From Pandoraea norimbergensis (GTDB lineage Bacteria > Pseudomonadota > Gammaproteobacteria > Burkholderiales > Burkholderiaceae): a stretch of DNA of 64,000 nucleotides. Shown here one piece after another: positions 18,258-27,061 of the stretch. The notes under the pieces are model-generated. The model worked only from the letters and a program-made list of their open reading frames with translations. It did not search any database and was not told the DNA's origin. Location: contig NZ_CP013480.3 in the NCBI RefSeq assembly GCF_001465545.3, positions 5,084,001 through 5,148,000 of the forward strand, read 5' to 3'. Each line of letters begins with the position of its first letter. The first letter of the stretch is position 1. The position numbers and the translations under genes were made by a program.

Positions 18258-18971
18258 ATGTCGACCATCGCCGCTCACCTCGACGCCGTCCTCTCCCGGA
18301 TCGCCCAAGCTACCGCCAACGCCCATCGACCCGCCGGCAGCGTGCAACTGCTCGCCGTCTCGAAAACGTTTGGGGCCGACGCGGTACGAGACGCCGTGGC
18401 CGCCGGGCAACGAGCCTTCGGCGAGAACTACGTGCAAGAGGCCCTCGACAAGATTGCGGCGCTGGCCGACGTCACCGTCGACGGCAAGGCGCTCGAATGG
18501 CACTTCATTGGGCCGCTGCAAAGCAATAAGACCCGCCCGGTTGCGGAGCACTTTGCGTGGGTGCACTCGGTTGACCGGCTCAAGATCGCGGAGCGCCTGA
18601 GCGCACAACGCCCGGCCGATATGCCACCGCTTCAGGTCTGCCTGCAAGTCAACATCAGCGGTGAAGCCAGCAAGAGCGGCATCGCCCCCGCCGACGTGCC
18701 AGAGACGGCGCGCGCCATCGCCGCCCTGCCCAACCTGCAATTGCGCGGCCTGATGGCGATTCCTGAACCCGACGACGATCCCGTGCGCCAACGCGCACCG
18801 CTGCGTGCCATGCGCGAATTGTTCGATGCGCTGCGCGCCGACGGTATGGCGCTCGACACGCTGTCGATGGGCATGTCCGGCGATCTGGAAGCGGCCATCG
18901 CCGAGGGTGCGACAATGGTGCGCATCGGCACCGCAATTTTCGGGGCTCGTGACTACGGGTCCCACGCCTGA
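18258..18971 (+). CDS. yggS: YggS/PLPBP family pyridoxal phosphate homeostasis protein
   Basis: PLP-binding protein with no catalytic partner domain, 237 aa; controls PLP and amino-acid homeostasis. The PLP lysine is K36 in LLAVSKTF; HFIGPLQSNK, SGEASKSG and LSMGMSGDLEAAI are the family blocks. It precedes proC, an association also common in other bacteria, with 112 bp between. Confidence 0.95.
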   Translation: MSTIAAHLDAVLSRIAQATANAHRPAGSVQLLAVSKTFGADAVRDAVAAGQRAFGENYVQEALDKIAALADVTVDGKALEWHFIGPLQSNKTRPVAEHFAWVHSVDRLKIAERLSAQRPADMPPLQVCLQVNISGEASKSGIAPADVPETARAIAALPNLQLRGLMAIPEPDDDPVRQRAPLRAMRELFDALRADGMALDTLSMGMSGDLEAAIAEGATMVRIGTAIFGARDYGSHA

Positions 18972-19083
18972 GGCGCTACGGAATTATCGCGCGCAGGCGA
19001 ATTCGGATGACGGACGAGTCGGATACTCGCCACGGCATGACACGGTAACGACGCAAACGACTCACGCAACGCAAAGGATGGTT

Positions 19084-19896
19084 ATGAGAATTGCATTCAT
19101 CGGCGGCGGCAATATGGCCAACGCCCTGATCGGCGGACTGGTGGGACGCGGCACGGCACCGCGCGACATTCTCGCGATCGACGTCAACGAATCGACCCGC
19201 GAGGGCCTCGTCAAACAATACGGTATCGAAACCGCCAGCGCGCCCAACGACCGCCTGCGCGACTACGACACGCTGGTGCTGGCCGTAAAGCCGCAAGTCC
19301 TCAAGGACGTGGCGCAAGCCCTGCAACCGCATCTGAACACGCAACTGGTCATCAGCATCGCGGCCGGTATCCGCGCGTCGGATCTGGCGCGCTGGCTCGG
19401 CGGCCATAACCAGATCGTGCGCTGCATGCCGAACACGCCTGCCCTGATCGGCATGGGCACCACGGGGCTGGCAGCCCTCTCGGGCGTGGACACCGATCAG
19501 CGCAAGCGCGCCGAAACGGTGCTCGGCGCCGCCGGCCAGATCGTCTGGGTGGAAAAGGAAAGCCAGCTCGACGGCGTCACGGCGATCTCGGGCAGCGGTC
19601 CGGCCTACGTGTTCTATTTCATCGAAGCCCTTGAGCAAGCCGCGCAAGAACTGGGCTTCTCGCCGGAACAAGGCCGCCAACTGGCCATCGCCACGTTCAC
19701 CGGTGCCTCGCAACTGGCCGCGCAGTCGAGCGAACCCGCCAGCGTGCTGCGCGAGCGCGTGACCTCGAAGGGCGGCACCACGTTTGCCGCACTCAGCTCG
19801 TTCGATCGCGATTCGATCAAGGCTGCCATCGTGCGCGGCGTGCATGCCGCCAATACGCGTGCGAAGGAACTGGGCGACGAACTCGGCGATGCCTGA
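19084..19896 (+). CDS. proC: Pyrroline-5-carboxylate reductase
   Basis: Last step of proline synthesis: pyrroline-5-carboxylate + NAD(P)H to proline. 270 aa. N-terminal Rossmann motif FIGGGNMANALIGG; C-terminal signature VTSKGGTTFAAL. Start ATG 19084 chosen because AAGGA lies 6 nt upstream; an ATG at 19078 overlaps that site. A terminator follows. Confidence 0.97.
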   Translation: MRIAFIGGGNMANALIGGLVGRGTAPRDILAIDVNESTREGLVKQYGIETASAPNDRLRDYDTLVLAVKPQVLKDVAQALQPHLNTQLVISIAAGIRASDLARWLGGHNQIVRCMPNTPALIGMGTTGLAALSGVDTDQRKRAETVLGAAGQIVWVEKESQLDGVTAISGSGPAYVFYFIEALEQAAQELGFSPEQGRQLAIATFTGASQLAAQSSEPASVLRERVTSKGGTTFAALSSFDRDSIKAAIVRGVHAANTRAKELGDELGDA

Positions 19897-19942
19897 AGCT
19901 AACTGAGGTTCGACCTCACCGGCACGACCTGTCGGTGAATGA

Positions 19943-19987
19943 AAAAACGGCGCGAATGATCGACAGATCACCGCGCCGTTTTTCTTT
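19943..19987 (+). terminator. Intrinsic terminator after proC
   Basis: 12-bp perfect stem AAAAACGGCGCG (19943-19954) / CGCGCCGTTTTT (19972-19983) followed by CTTTT. The A-rich left arm could also act on the minus strand, but no minus-strand gene needs it. Confidence 0.88.
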
Positions 19988-20120
19988 TCGCACGACGGCT
20001 GGACGTCGGCATGGCCGGCGATGCCTCATCACGCTTTCGACGAAAGTCGTTTTCTGCAAGTCGCCGTTGGCGCTGGAACGCTAGTGTTGGCTGACCCAGT
20101 TCTGCATAGATGGTCAGCCC

Positions 20121-21104
20121 ATGCGCGAGTGCAAACCCGAAGCCGCTCCTCCGGTTATCCCATCCAATGCGCCGGGATCGCGCCGTCGTGAGTTCTTTGC
20201 ACGAATTTCCACCCGGGCGGCTGCGATGCTTCTACTGCCGCTGAGCGCATGTACCACGACCGGAAAGACACCTGCCCCGCACGAACCACGCAAACAGCCG
20301 GTGCCCTACCGACTCGACGAATCTGTCCACTCCCCGAATCAAACCTCTCGCGTCCGCACGCTGGTGTTGCATTACACCGAGCTTCCCCTCGCCGACTCGT
20401 TAGCGACGCTGATCGACCCGATACGAGGCGTCAGTGCCCACTATCTCGTGCCGGCGGCGGCTGAGGAGAGCGGGCAGTTCCGTGTTTATGTGCTGGTGCC
20501 CGAATCGCAACTGGCCCGGCACGCGGGTGTGAGCTACTGGCAAGGGGATCGCCCGCTGAACGGGACATCGATCGGCATCGAGATCGTCAATGGCGGCTTT
20601 CCGACCGAAGATCGGGATCTTTCGCCGGTCAAGCGCCAGTGGGAGACATTCGACGATGAACAGATTGCCGTCGTCGGCGAACTCGCGGCCGACATTGTGG
20701 CGAGACATCGGATTCTGCCGCACAAGGTGGTGGGGCATGCCGACGTGGCCCCCGGACGCAAGGTCGATCCGGGCCCCTTGTTTCCTTGGCGAACGCTGTA
20801 CGAGCAACACGGCGTCGGCGCATGGCCCGACGATGACACCGTGAACCACTATCGCAACACCTCGCCGTTCGATGGCGATGTCGCCGGCTTGCAAGCGAAG
20901 CTACTGGCCTACGGCTATGACGCGCCGCAATCAGGTGAGTTGGATGCGCCAACCACCGACGTCATTTCAGCGTTCCAAATGCACTTTCGACCGGCACGCT
21001 ACGACGGCGTGCCCGATGCCGAAACGCTCGCTATTCTCGACGCGTTGTTGGAGAAGTATTTCCACTGGCCACGTACGCGCCCACACCCGGTGCAGTTGGC
21101 GTAA
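20121..21104 (+). CDS. Lipoprotein N-acetylmuramoyl-L-alanine amidase (AmiD-like)
   Basis: 327 aa. A basic N terminus with RRR and a hydrophobic stretch ends in the lipobox LSAC (C44), predicting an outer-membrane lipoprotein. The Amidase_2 domain follows: VLHYTE (zinc His), YLVP, GTSIGIEIVNGG, and VGHADVAPGRKVDPG (second His and catalytic region). A peptidoglycan-binding (PG_binding_1) domain fills the C terminus (about residues 260-315). It should cleave the MurNAc-L-Ala bond of anhydro-muropeptides in the periplasm. The long pre-lipobox region leaves the start slightly uncertain. Confidence 0.92.
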   Translation: MRECKPEAAPPVIPSNAPGSRRREFFARISTRAAAMLLLPLSACTTTGKTPAPHEPRKQPVPYRLDESVHSPNQTSRVRTLVLHYTELPLADSLATLIDPIRGVSAHYLVPAAAEESGQFRVYVLVPESQLARHAGVSYWQGDRPLNGTSIGIEIVNGGFPTEDRDLSPVKRQWETFDDEQIAVVGELAADIVARHRILPHKVVGHADVAPGRKVDPGPLFPWRTLYEQHGVGAWPDDDTVNHYRNTSPFDGDVAGLQAKLLAYGYDAPQSGELDAPTTDVISAFQMHFRPARYDGVPDAETLAILDALLEKYFHWPRTRPHPVQLA

Positions 21105-21122
21105 CGGACTCGATGTAAGACC

Positions 21123-22004
21123 TCAACCGTGCGCCGTCAGCAGGTAATGCCCGCCGATACCGGCGAAGACGGCGGCACCGAGCCAGTTGTTATGACGGAA
21201 CGCCGCAAAGCACGGCATGCGCTCGCGCTCGCGAATCAGAAAGTAGTGATAGATCGCGCAACCCACCGCCACCGCCATGCCCAGCCAAAACGGCCAGCCG
21301 AAGCCCAGATACGCGCCCACACCGGCCTGAATGCCCAACGCCACAACGTAGCAAAGCATGATGGCGGCAACGTCGAAGCGTCCGAAGGTGATGGCGGAAG
21401 TCTTGATGCCGATCTTCAGATCGTCGTCGCGATCGACCATCGCGTATTCGGTGTCGTATGCCACCGACCAGAACACGTTGGAGAGCAGCAGAATCCACGC
21501 CAGCATCGGCACCTGATCCTGTACCGCCGCAAACGCCATCGGAATACCGAAGCCGAACGCGACGCCCAGATACGCCTGCGGAATCGCCAGAAAACGCTTG
21601 GTGAACGGATACGTCCCCGCGACGAACAGCGCCGGAATCGACAGCCACTTGGTCAGCGCATTGAGCGGCAGGATCAACAGAAAGCTCGCCAGCGCCAGCG
21701 TCGCTGCGACGGCCACCGCCTCCCACGCGCGAATGCGGCCTGAGGTGATCGGGCGCTCCTGCGTGCGTTTGACGTATTTATCGAAATCGCGGTCGGCGTA
21801 ATCGTTGATGGCACAACCGGCCGAGCGCATCAGGAAGGTGCCGACGGTGAAGATCACGACGAGCAGCGGATCGGGATGCCCGCTGGAGGCAATCCACAGC
21901 GCGGCGAGCGTCGGCCACAGCAGCAGCACGGTGCCGATCGGCTTATCGAGTCGAACGAGTCGGAAGTACAGCGGAAGGCGTTGAGCGAGCAACATGGGCG
22001 GCAC
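21123..22004 (-). CDS. ubiA: 4-hydroxybenzoate octaprenyltransferase
   Basis: Integral-membrane prenyltransferase of ubiquinone synthesis: 4-hydroxybenzoate + octaprenyl diphosphate. 293 aa, about eight membrane segments. Two Asp-rich motifs bind the diphosphate-Mg: [12 protein letters not shown] and [16 protein letters not shown]. Start ATG 22004, with another Met at codon 4. Convergent with the amidase. Confidence 0.95.
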   Translation of the reverse strand: MPPMLLAQRLPLYFRLVRLDKPIGTVLLLWPTLAALWIASSGHPDPLLVVIFTVGTFLMRSAGCAINDYADRDFDKYVKRTQERPITSGRIRAWEAVAVAATLALASFLLILPLNALTKWLSIPALFVAGTYPFTKRFLAIPQAYLGVAFGFGIPMAFAAVQDQVPMLAWILLLSNVFWSVAYDTEYAMVDRDDDLKIGIKTSAITFGRFDVAAIMLCYVVALGIQAGVGAYLGFGWPFWLGMAVAVGCAIYHYFLIRERERMPCFAAFRHNNWLGAAVFAGIGGHYLLTAHG

Positions 22005-22094
22005 ACAGAGAGACTTGTGGCGACATTGTAGGTCACGCGCCGGATGCCCGCCAAGGCGAGGTTCCGGCCAGCGAGACCTGATTGACCCGTTGGC

Positions 22095-23495
22095 TTACCA
22101 AATCCAGAACATCAGCAGCCAGAGCCAGTTGACCAGCGCCAGCGCCGCCACGATGCCGGCCATGCCGGCCAGACGACGGCCCAGCGTGCTCGCATGGCGG
22201 CCCGTCACACGCCAGCCCAGCCACAGGCTCCACAGCGTGGTGGCAGCCAGAATGGTGGCACGCACGTCATTGGCCCAGTACACCGGCAGATGCTCGGCAC
22301 GCAGCAGGCTGACCGTGGTCGCCGACAGGCCGATGAACACGCCCGCGCCCGCAATCGGAATCAGCGCCTGCACCAGATGATTGAAGCGCGAGGTCTGCCA
22401 CGAGCCCATCGCCCGGTTGGCCAGCGCAAAGATGATCGTGAAGGCCAATCCGAGCAACACGCCGTTACCAACGATGTAGGCGACGACCAGACCGCCATCG
22501 AGCCACGAGAACACGTCGCTCTGATCGGGATAGTTCGTGAATACGAACCACGGCGCATTGGTCTCGAACGGCCACATGATGTTGCGATCGATGAGCCACG
22601 ACGCAATCGCCGTCTTGACGGTGACGAACCACGGGTTCACGGTCCAGTGAAACGCCCCGATGGCCACGCCGAGCAGGCCGTACATCAGGAGCACGCTGTC
22701 CCACACGCTGTTGTTTTCGGTCGCACCGAACTTCACGATTTCTTCGCTCGGCGAACGCCCGGCAAGCTCGATCGCGTCGCGGTGGCCGGCACAGCGGCCG
22801 CACATATGGCACTGCGCACCGCCCTTCATATTGCGCAGCGGCACGATGGGCGCGCAATTGACCGGGATGATCTTGTGACCGTTGGTGTGATACGACTGAC
22901 GCCACGCGTCTTCGTTGACCTTGAAGTGGAACGGCGCGAGGCGCGCCAGCAACGAGAACACACCATTGACCGGGCACAGATACTTGCACCAGACACGCTT
23001 GTCGCGCCCGTAGAAGTAGCCGATCACCATCGCACCGATGGTCGAGCCGCCCAGCACGAGCAGCACGGCTTTCGGATACTGATAGACGCTGACCATCTGG
23101 CCGTAGAGCGTGGTCCCGGCAAACGCCACGAAGGGCCATCCGCCCCAGCGCATCCAACGCGGAATGGCGCGGCCACGGCCGTGACGGCTGGCGAATTCGG
23201 AGAGGGTGCCTTCGGGGCAGAGCACCCCGCACCACACGCGTCCCATCAAGACCATGCTGATGAGCACAAACGGCCACCAGATGCCCCAGAAGGTGAACTG
23301 AGCGAAGACGGTGAGGTTGTTGAGAATGTGTGCCGTCTCATCAGGCAACGGCATCATGACCGGCACGCAGATGAGGAATGCATAAACCAAAACGATGCCC
23401 CACTGCACGCCGCGGATCAGTTTGCCGTGGCGTTGCATCCAAAGGCCCACGCGGGCCAGCAGGTTCGGGACAGGTATGGCGATGCTCATGCTCAA
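22095..23495 (-). CDS. ftrD: Polyferredoxin-type membrane protein FtrD (4Fe-4S)
   Basis: 466-aa membrane protein with several hydrophobic helices and Cys clusters: CGVLCPEG, CKYLCPVNG and CHMCGRCAGH. This is the NapH/CcoG-like polyferredoxin seen in Bordetella and Burkholderia ferrous iron uptake operons (FtrABCD), where it is thought to accept the electron released on Fe(II) oxidation. Assigned from its place after ftrC, ftrB and ftrA on the same strand. The gap to ftrC is 136 bp. Confidence 0.88.
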   Translation of the reverse strand: MSMSIAIPVPNLLARVGLWMQRHGKLIRGVQWGIVLVYAFLICVPVMMPLPDETAHILNNLTVFAQFTFWGIWWPFVLISMVLMGRVWCGVLCPEGTLSEFASRHGRGRAIPRWMRWGGWPFVAFAGTTLYGQMVSVYQYPKAVLLVLGGSTIGAMVIGYFYGRDKRVWCKYLCPVNGVFSLLARLAPFHFKVNEDAWRQSYHTNGHKIIPVNCAPIVPLRNMKGGAQCHMCGRCAGHRDAIELAGRSPSEEIVKFGATENNSVWDSVLLMYGLLGVAIGAFHWTVNPWFVTVKTAIASWLIDRNIMWPFETNAPWFVFTNYPDQSDVFSWLDGGLVVAYIVGNGVLLGLAFTIIFALANRAMGSWQTSRFNHLVQALIPIAGAGVFIGLSATTVSLLRAEHLPVYWANDVRATILAATTLWSLWLGWRVTGRHASTLGRRLAGMAGIVAALALVNWLWLLMFWIW

Positions 23496-23631
23496 CTCGT
23501 GCTTCGGGGGATTGCTTCAGCGGCCTGACGGACTCTTTATCCAGCGTGGTCCGTGCAGGCCGGTCTGGCCAAGTGGCCAATCGGGCGGCTCGTGCCGCCC
23601 GAGTACCGCTCACTTACTGCTCACTTACCGC

Positions 23632-24468
23632 TTATGCAGCTTTAACCTGCTTGGCCGGGGCACCGGCGCGCTTCAACAGCGCCCAGATGAACAGCCAGTA
23701 CAGCGCATACACCAACAGGTTCATGCCGGCCGGGTGGGCCCGGTAGCCGGTCAGCGTGGCGACCAGACCGCCAAACGGGCTGGTGTCGTCAAGAATCGCG
23801 GAAGTATCCCACAGTTGATCGACCAGTGTCGGCACGAGCTCCAGCGAGATCAAGCGGTCGAGACCCGACTCAAGCAAGCCCGCCGCGAGGAACAGCAACA
23901 TGATTTCCGTCACGCGGAAGAACAGTCGCCACGAGAACACCTTCCCGCCCAGTTGCAACAGCCAGAACGTCAGCAGCGCCAGCACGAAACCGATCACCAC
24001 GGCCAGCCACATCGTCAGCGGCACACTGCCCTGCTGACCGAAACCGATGCCATACAGGAAGATCGCGGTCTCGCTGCCTTCACGGGCAATCGCCAGCGCC
24101 ACCAGAATCAGCACACCCCACCAGGTGCCCTGATCGTGCGTTTTCTGTAACGATGACTCCATGTCGCGCTTGAGCGTGCGGCCATGCCGCTTCATCCAGA
24201 AGACCATCTGCACGATCAGCACACAGGCGATCAGCACCATGGCGGTCTGGAAGTAGTCCTGCGCGTCGCCCGAGAGCACTTCGGTGAAACCGACCAGCGC
24301 GGCACCGAGTGCCACGGCGGCCGCAATCCCGAGGGCTACGCCGGCCCACAGATAGGGCAGGCCGCGCTTGGCGCCGTGCTCGGGGTTGGCCAGCCAGGCA
24401 TGCAGAATGCCTACGACCAGCAGTGCCTCAACGCTTTCGCGCCAGACGATGAACATGACCTGACCCAT
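23632..24468 (-). CDS. ftrC: FTR1 family iron permease FtrC
   Basis: 278 aa, about seven membrane helices. The two iron-translocation motifs of the oxidase-dependent iron transporter family are present: RESVEA at residues ~10-15 and REGSETAIF near the middle. Transports Fe(III) produced at the periplasmic face by FtrA/FtrB. Second-last gene of ftrABCD. Confidence 0.93.
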   Translation of the reverse strand: MGQVMFIVWRESVEALLVVGILHAWLANPEHGAKRGLPYLWAGVALGIAAAVALGAALVGFTEVLSGDAQDYFQTAMVLIACVLIVQMVFWMKRHGRTLKRDMESSLQKTHDQGTWWGVLILVALAIAREGSETAIFLYGIGFGQQGSVPLTMWLAVVIGFVLALLTFWLLQLGGKVFSWRLFFRVTEIMLLFLAAGLLESGLDRLISLELVPTLVDQLWDTSAILDDTSPFGGLVATLTGYRAHPAGMNLLVYALYWLFIWALLKRAGAPAKQVKAA

Positions 24469-24520
24469 CGTGCAATTCCTTTAGTGTTGCTCGTTGATAC
24501 TTGTTGATGCTTGCTGATAC

Positions 24521-24877
24521 TTACTTGGCGACGATCACGCCTTGTGCCTGCTGATGGAAGTCGTCGAAAAACTTGTACTCGCCCGGTTGCAGCGGCGCGA
24601 TCACGACAAACGACTGCGCGCCCGGTGCGAGCACCTTTTCCTTGCGCAGTTGCAGGCTCTCGAACTCGACCGCGTTCGTGCCGGTGTTATGCACTTCGAT
24701 CTTGATACGCTTGCCGGCCGGCACTTCGATGCGGGCGGGGTTGAGCTTGCCGTTGTTCATTTCCAGCTTGAACGTGGGAAGTTCGTCCGCGCGGGCAAGC
24801 GAGGGGCCGCCGAGTGCGAACAACGTGGCCAGCACGGCCATCATCGTGGCCAGCAGGCGCGCGATGCGCTGAATCAT
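24521..24877 (-). CDS. ftrB: Periplasmic cupredoxin-domain protein FtrB
   Basis: 118 aa with an N-terminal signal peptide (cleaved about ARADELP). The mature part is a small beta-sandwich with KIEVHNTGTNAVEFESLQLRK and a C-terminal FDDFHQQAQG, as in the cupredoxin component of FtrABCD, which assists FtrA in oxidising Fe(II). The usual blue-copper ligand set is not complete to my eye; FtrB proteins are divergent. Confidence 0.88.
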   Translation of the reverse strand: MIQRIARLLATMMAVLATLFALGGPSLARADELPTFKLEMNNGKLNPARIEVPAGKRIKIEVHNTGTNAVEFESLQLRKEKVLAPGAQSFVVIAPLQPGEYKFFDDFHQQAQGVIVAK

Positions 24878-24946
24878 CCTTCATGCTCCAAATGAAAACA
24901 GCGTCGACCCGCCAACAGGCCAACGCTGCATCAAGATAGTCCGGGC

Positions 24947-25558
24947 TTAGTAGCCGCCCTTCTTGCCAATACCGCTGAACGTGAATTCGACGGTCTTCGT
25001 GATCGGCTTGAACCACGGACCCACGCCGGTTTCCTTGTCGACGTGACGGCCGAAGCACCACGGGCCCATGCCGCCGTGGGCAGCGTGCGCGCCCGATGCA
25101 GCCATCGCACCGGCGCCCATCTTGCAACCGAATTCGGCCAGCGTGCCCGGGGCATTCACCACCATCGTCAGCGTGTACTTGCCCACGCCGTCGAGCTTCA
25201 CGTTGTCGCCGTAGTGCGGGCCATCGCTCGCGACCATCGGCATCATCAGACCTTCGATAACCTTCGCGCTACCGGCCTTCTGGAGCTTGTACGTGATTTC
25301 CAGACCCGGAATCCAGTCGCCTTCGGCGTAACCGTTCGGGTTCTTGGCCACGGCGTGAATATCTGCCTCGAGGTGGATATCCGACTTCTTGGCATCGTTC
25401 ATCATGCCGGCCGGTTCCATCGTGATCGGTTGCAGATAAACGGTGTTGATTTCCATGCCTGCCGTGACCAGCGGCTTACCGATCGGAAACTCGGCGGCTT
25501 GCGCCAGGGTCGCCGCACCGGCGAGCAGCACCGCTGCCACGAGGGATTTCACGCGCAT
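24947..25558 (-). CDS. ftrA: P19-type periplasmic iron-binding protein FtrA
   Basis: 203 aa, signal peptide ending near AQAAEF. The P19/Tpd signature is present: YLQPITMEPAGMM, DIHLEADIHA and a Met/His-rich region that binds Cu and Fe. First gene of the ftrABCD ferrous iron uptake operon; GGAG precedes the ATG and a Fur-box-like element sits 28-42 bp upstream of the start. C-terminal VEFTFSGIGKKGGY is typical. Confidence 0.93.
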   Translation of the reverse strand: MRVKSLVAAVLLAGAATLAQAAEFPIGKPLVTAGMEINTVYLQPITMEPAGMMNDAKKSDIHLEADIHAVAKNPNGYAEGDWIPGLEITYKLQKAGSAKVIEGLMMPMVASDGPHYGDNVKLDGVGKYTLTMVVNAPGTLAEFGCKMGAGAMAASGAHAAHGGMGPWCFGRHVDKETGVGPWFKPITKTVEFTFSGIGKKGGY

Positions 25559-25585
25559 ACAAACTCCAGAATGTGAGGAAGTTAA

Positions 25586-25600
25586 TGCAAATTATTCTCA
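25586..25600 (-). promoter_or_regulatory. Fur-box-like element upstream of ftrA
   Basis: On the minus strand TGAGAATAATTTGCA matches the 7-1-7 Fur model TGATAAT-N-ATTATCA at 11 of 14 positions. It overlaps where a -10 region or transcript start of ftrA would be. Iron-dependent repression is inferred. Confidence 0.7.
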
Positions 25601-26027
25601 ATAAGTTTAGCACTATCGCCACTACCCGACAAACCTGAAGTCGACGCTCCATGGGGTATTGCGGGGATTGAGAAGACGATCGGGACGCATTTTGCCCCAT
25701 TTTTGCGCAGCGCTGGAACGCCTCGCTTCCGGCAGCGCGCCAACGTTGCGCACTGGCCAAATTCTCGGGGACGCCCGGCAGGCGCGGGGTTGGCCGCGAC
25801 AGCAAGCCGTCGCGCCTTGCGGCGGCGCGCCAACGAGGCGCGTTCACCGCGGCATGGCGTCGCAGATTTCTTAGCAAACAGCCGCTTGGCGTTTACGGAA
25901 AATTACCAAGCCTGCGGAAAATCCCAAACGAGATAGCCAAACCGTCCTGCCCGATTGCCGGTCGACACCTTAGCGCCTAATTCTTAGCACCGAATTAGCA
26001 CTGAATTAGGAATGGATCGGCGCCGGA
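25601..26027. other. Intergenic region between ftrA and the Lrp gene
   Basis: About 430 bp. The GC-rich stretch 25700-25870 has open frames on both strands rich in Arg and Ala and no recognisable protein. The last 60 bp are AT-richer and hold an imperfect tandem repeat (25969-26007). No gene supported. Confidence 0.5.
25969..26007. repeat. Imperfect tandem repeat CTTAGCRCCKAATT
   Basis: Copies at 25969-25982 (CTTAGCGCCTAATT), 25983-25996 (CTTAGCACCGAATT) and a shortened third, AGCACTGAATT, at 25997-26007. Lies just after the stop of the minus-strand Lrp gene. Confidence 0.7.
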
Positions 26028-26489
26028 TCAGGGCAACACGCCACCCCGGTCGATCTTCCGGGCGAGTACCACCGACGTGGTGGTACGCGTCACGCCGTCG
26101 ATCTCGCCGATGGTGTCGAGCAGCGCGTCGAGTTGATCGGGCGAGGCCGCGTGCAACCACGCCACGTAGTCGAACTCGCCGCTGACGGTACAAAGCAGAT
26201 GAATCTCCGGCATCTTGTCGAGCCGCCTCTGAACATCGCGCCCCGAGCGCGGTTGCACGCTGATGCCTACGCACGCCTGCAAGCCGCCACCCACGGCGTC
26301 CTGCCCGAGCCGCACGGTGTAGCCAGCGATCACGCCCGCGCGTTCAAGCCGTCCGATGCGTGCCAGCACGGTCGTGCGCGCCACACCGAGCCGGCGCGCG
26401 AGATTGGCCGCACTTTCGCGGGCGTTCACGCGCAACAGCGCGAGCAGACTCCGGTCGAGTTCGTCGAGCGGTGTGGCAGACAGGGCCAT
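26028..26489 (-). CDS. Lrp/AsnC family transcriptional regulator
   Basis: 153 aa. N-terminal AsnC helix-turn-helix: LDELDRSLLALLRVNARESAANLARRLGV split over residues ~7-36; C-terminal RAM effector domain with VSGEFDYVAWLHA. Start at ATG 26489 is preceded by GAGG and gives the usual Lrp length; an upstream Met at 26543 would add an Arg-rich extension. Divergent from the amino-acid ABC transporter that begins 572 bp away, which it may control. Confidence 0.9.
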   Translation of the reverse strand: MALSATPLDELDRSLLALLRVNARESAANLARRLGVARTTVLARIGRLERAGVIAGYTVRLGQDAVGGGLQACVGISVQPRSGRDVQRRLDKMPEIHLLCTVSGEFDYVAWLHAASPDQLDALLDTIGEIDGVTRTTTSVVLARKIDRGGVLP

Positions 26490-27061
26490 CAGACCTCGCC
26501 TTGCGACGCAACGTCGCCATGGCACTTCAGTGGAATCTGCCAACAGCCGCGCTCGGCGCTACGCCGCGCAAACACCGCAGTCGTTGATCTCAGGGCGAGG
26601 GGCTTGCGGTCGGTGGTGTTCATGACGGACTCGGCAGGTGCGCGGACCCAATCGAGGCCCGCGAGCGATAAAGCGCAATTATAAAAGGTCCCTCGCCGGG
26701 CGGCACCCGGCATCTCCCCTCGCCGCCGCTATCACGCTTCGCCTGCCTTTCTCAAACCAAGAGATACGATGACATGGCAAAAACACGTCCCCGTCAACCG
26801 ATCGTTGAAGCCGCCTCACAGGCACGTCGCACCCCCGCCGTACGGTATCCGGAGCGACTTACCCCTAGTCCTATCAAGGCCATAGCCTCGGGTATCCCCG
26901 CAAGCCCATGCTATTGACAACGCGGAATACCGATGCGCAAAATCACATCACTTATATGACGACGTACAAGAAAGACCCTCCAGCGCGATCGCGGTTGTCA
27001 TCACCGTGAAAGCACTACCTGGCGCGTCGGCCCCGAACGTCACCGGAGACAGGCGTTAGCC
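26490..27061. other. Long intergenic region upstream of the amino-acid ABC transporter
   Basis: 572 bp with no supported gene. A possible promoter for the ABC operon is TTGACA (26914-26919), 18-bp spacer, CAAAAT (26938-26943), leaving a leader of about 110 nt. No riboswitch was recognised. Confidence 0.45.

Noticed and set aside
22194-23528. 444-codon plus-strand frame opposite ftrD
   Set aside because: His/Arg-rich antisense translation without domain features.
26680-26685. TATAAA/TATAAT-like hexamers upstream of the Lrp gene
   Set aside because: No matching -35 hexamer on either strand at 16-18 bp, so not listed as a promoter.
26760-27061. Possible riboswitch before the amino-acid ABC operon
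   Set aside because: No conserved aptamer core (glycine, lysine, SAM or glutamine type) could be matched by eye.
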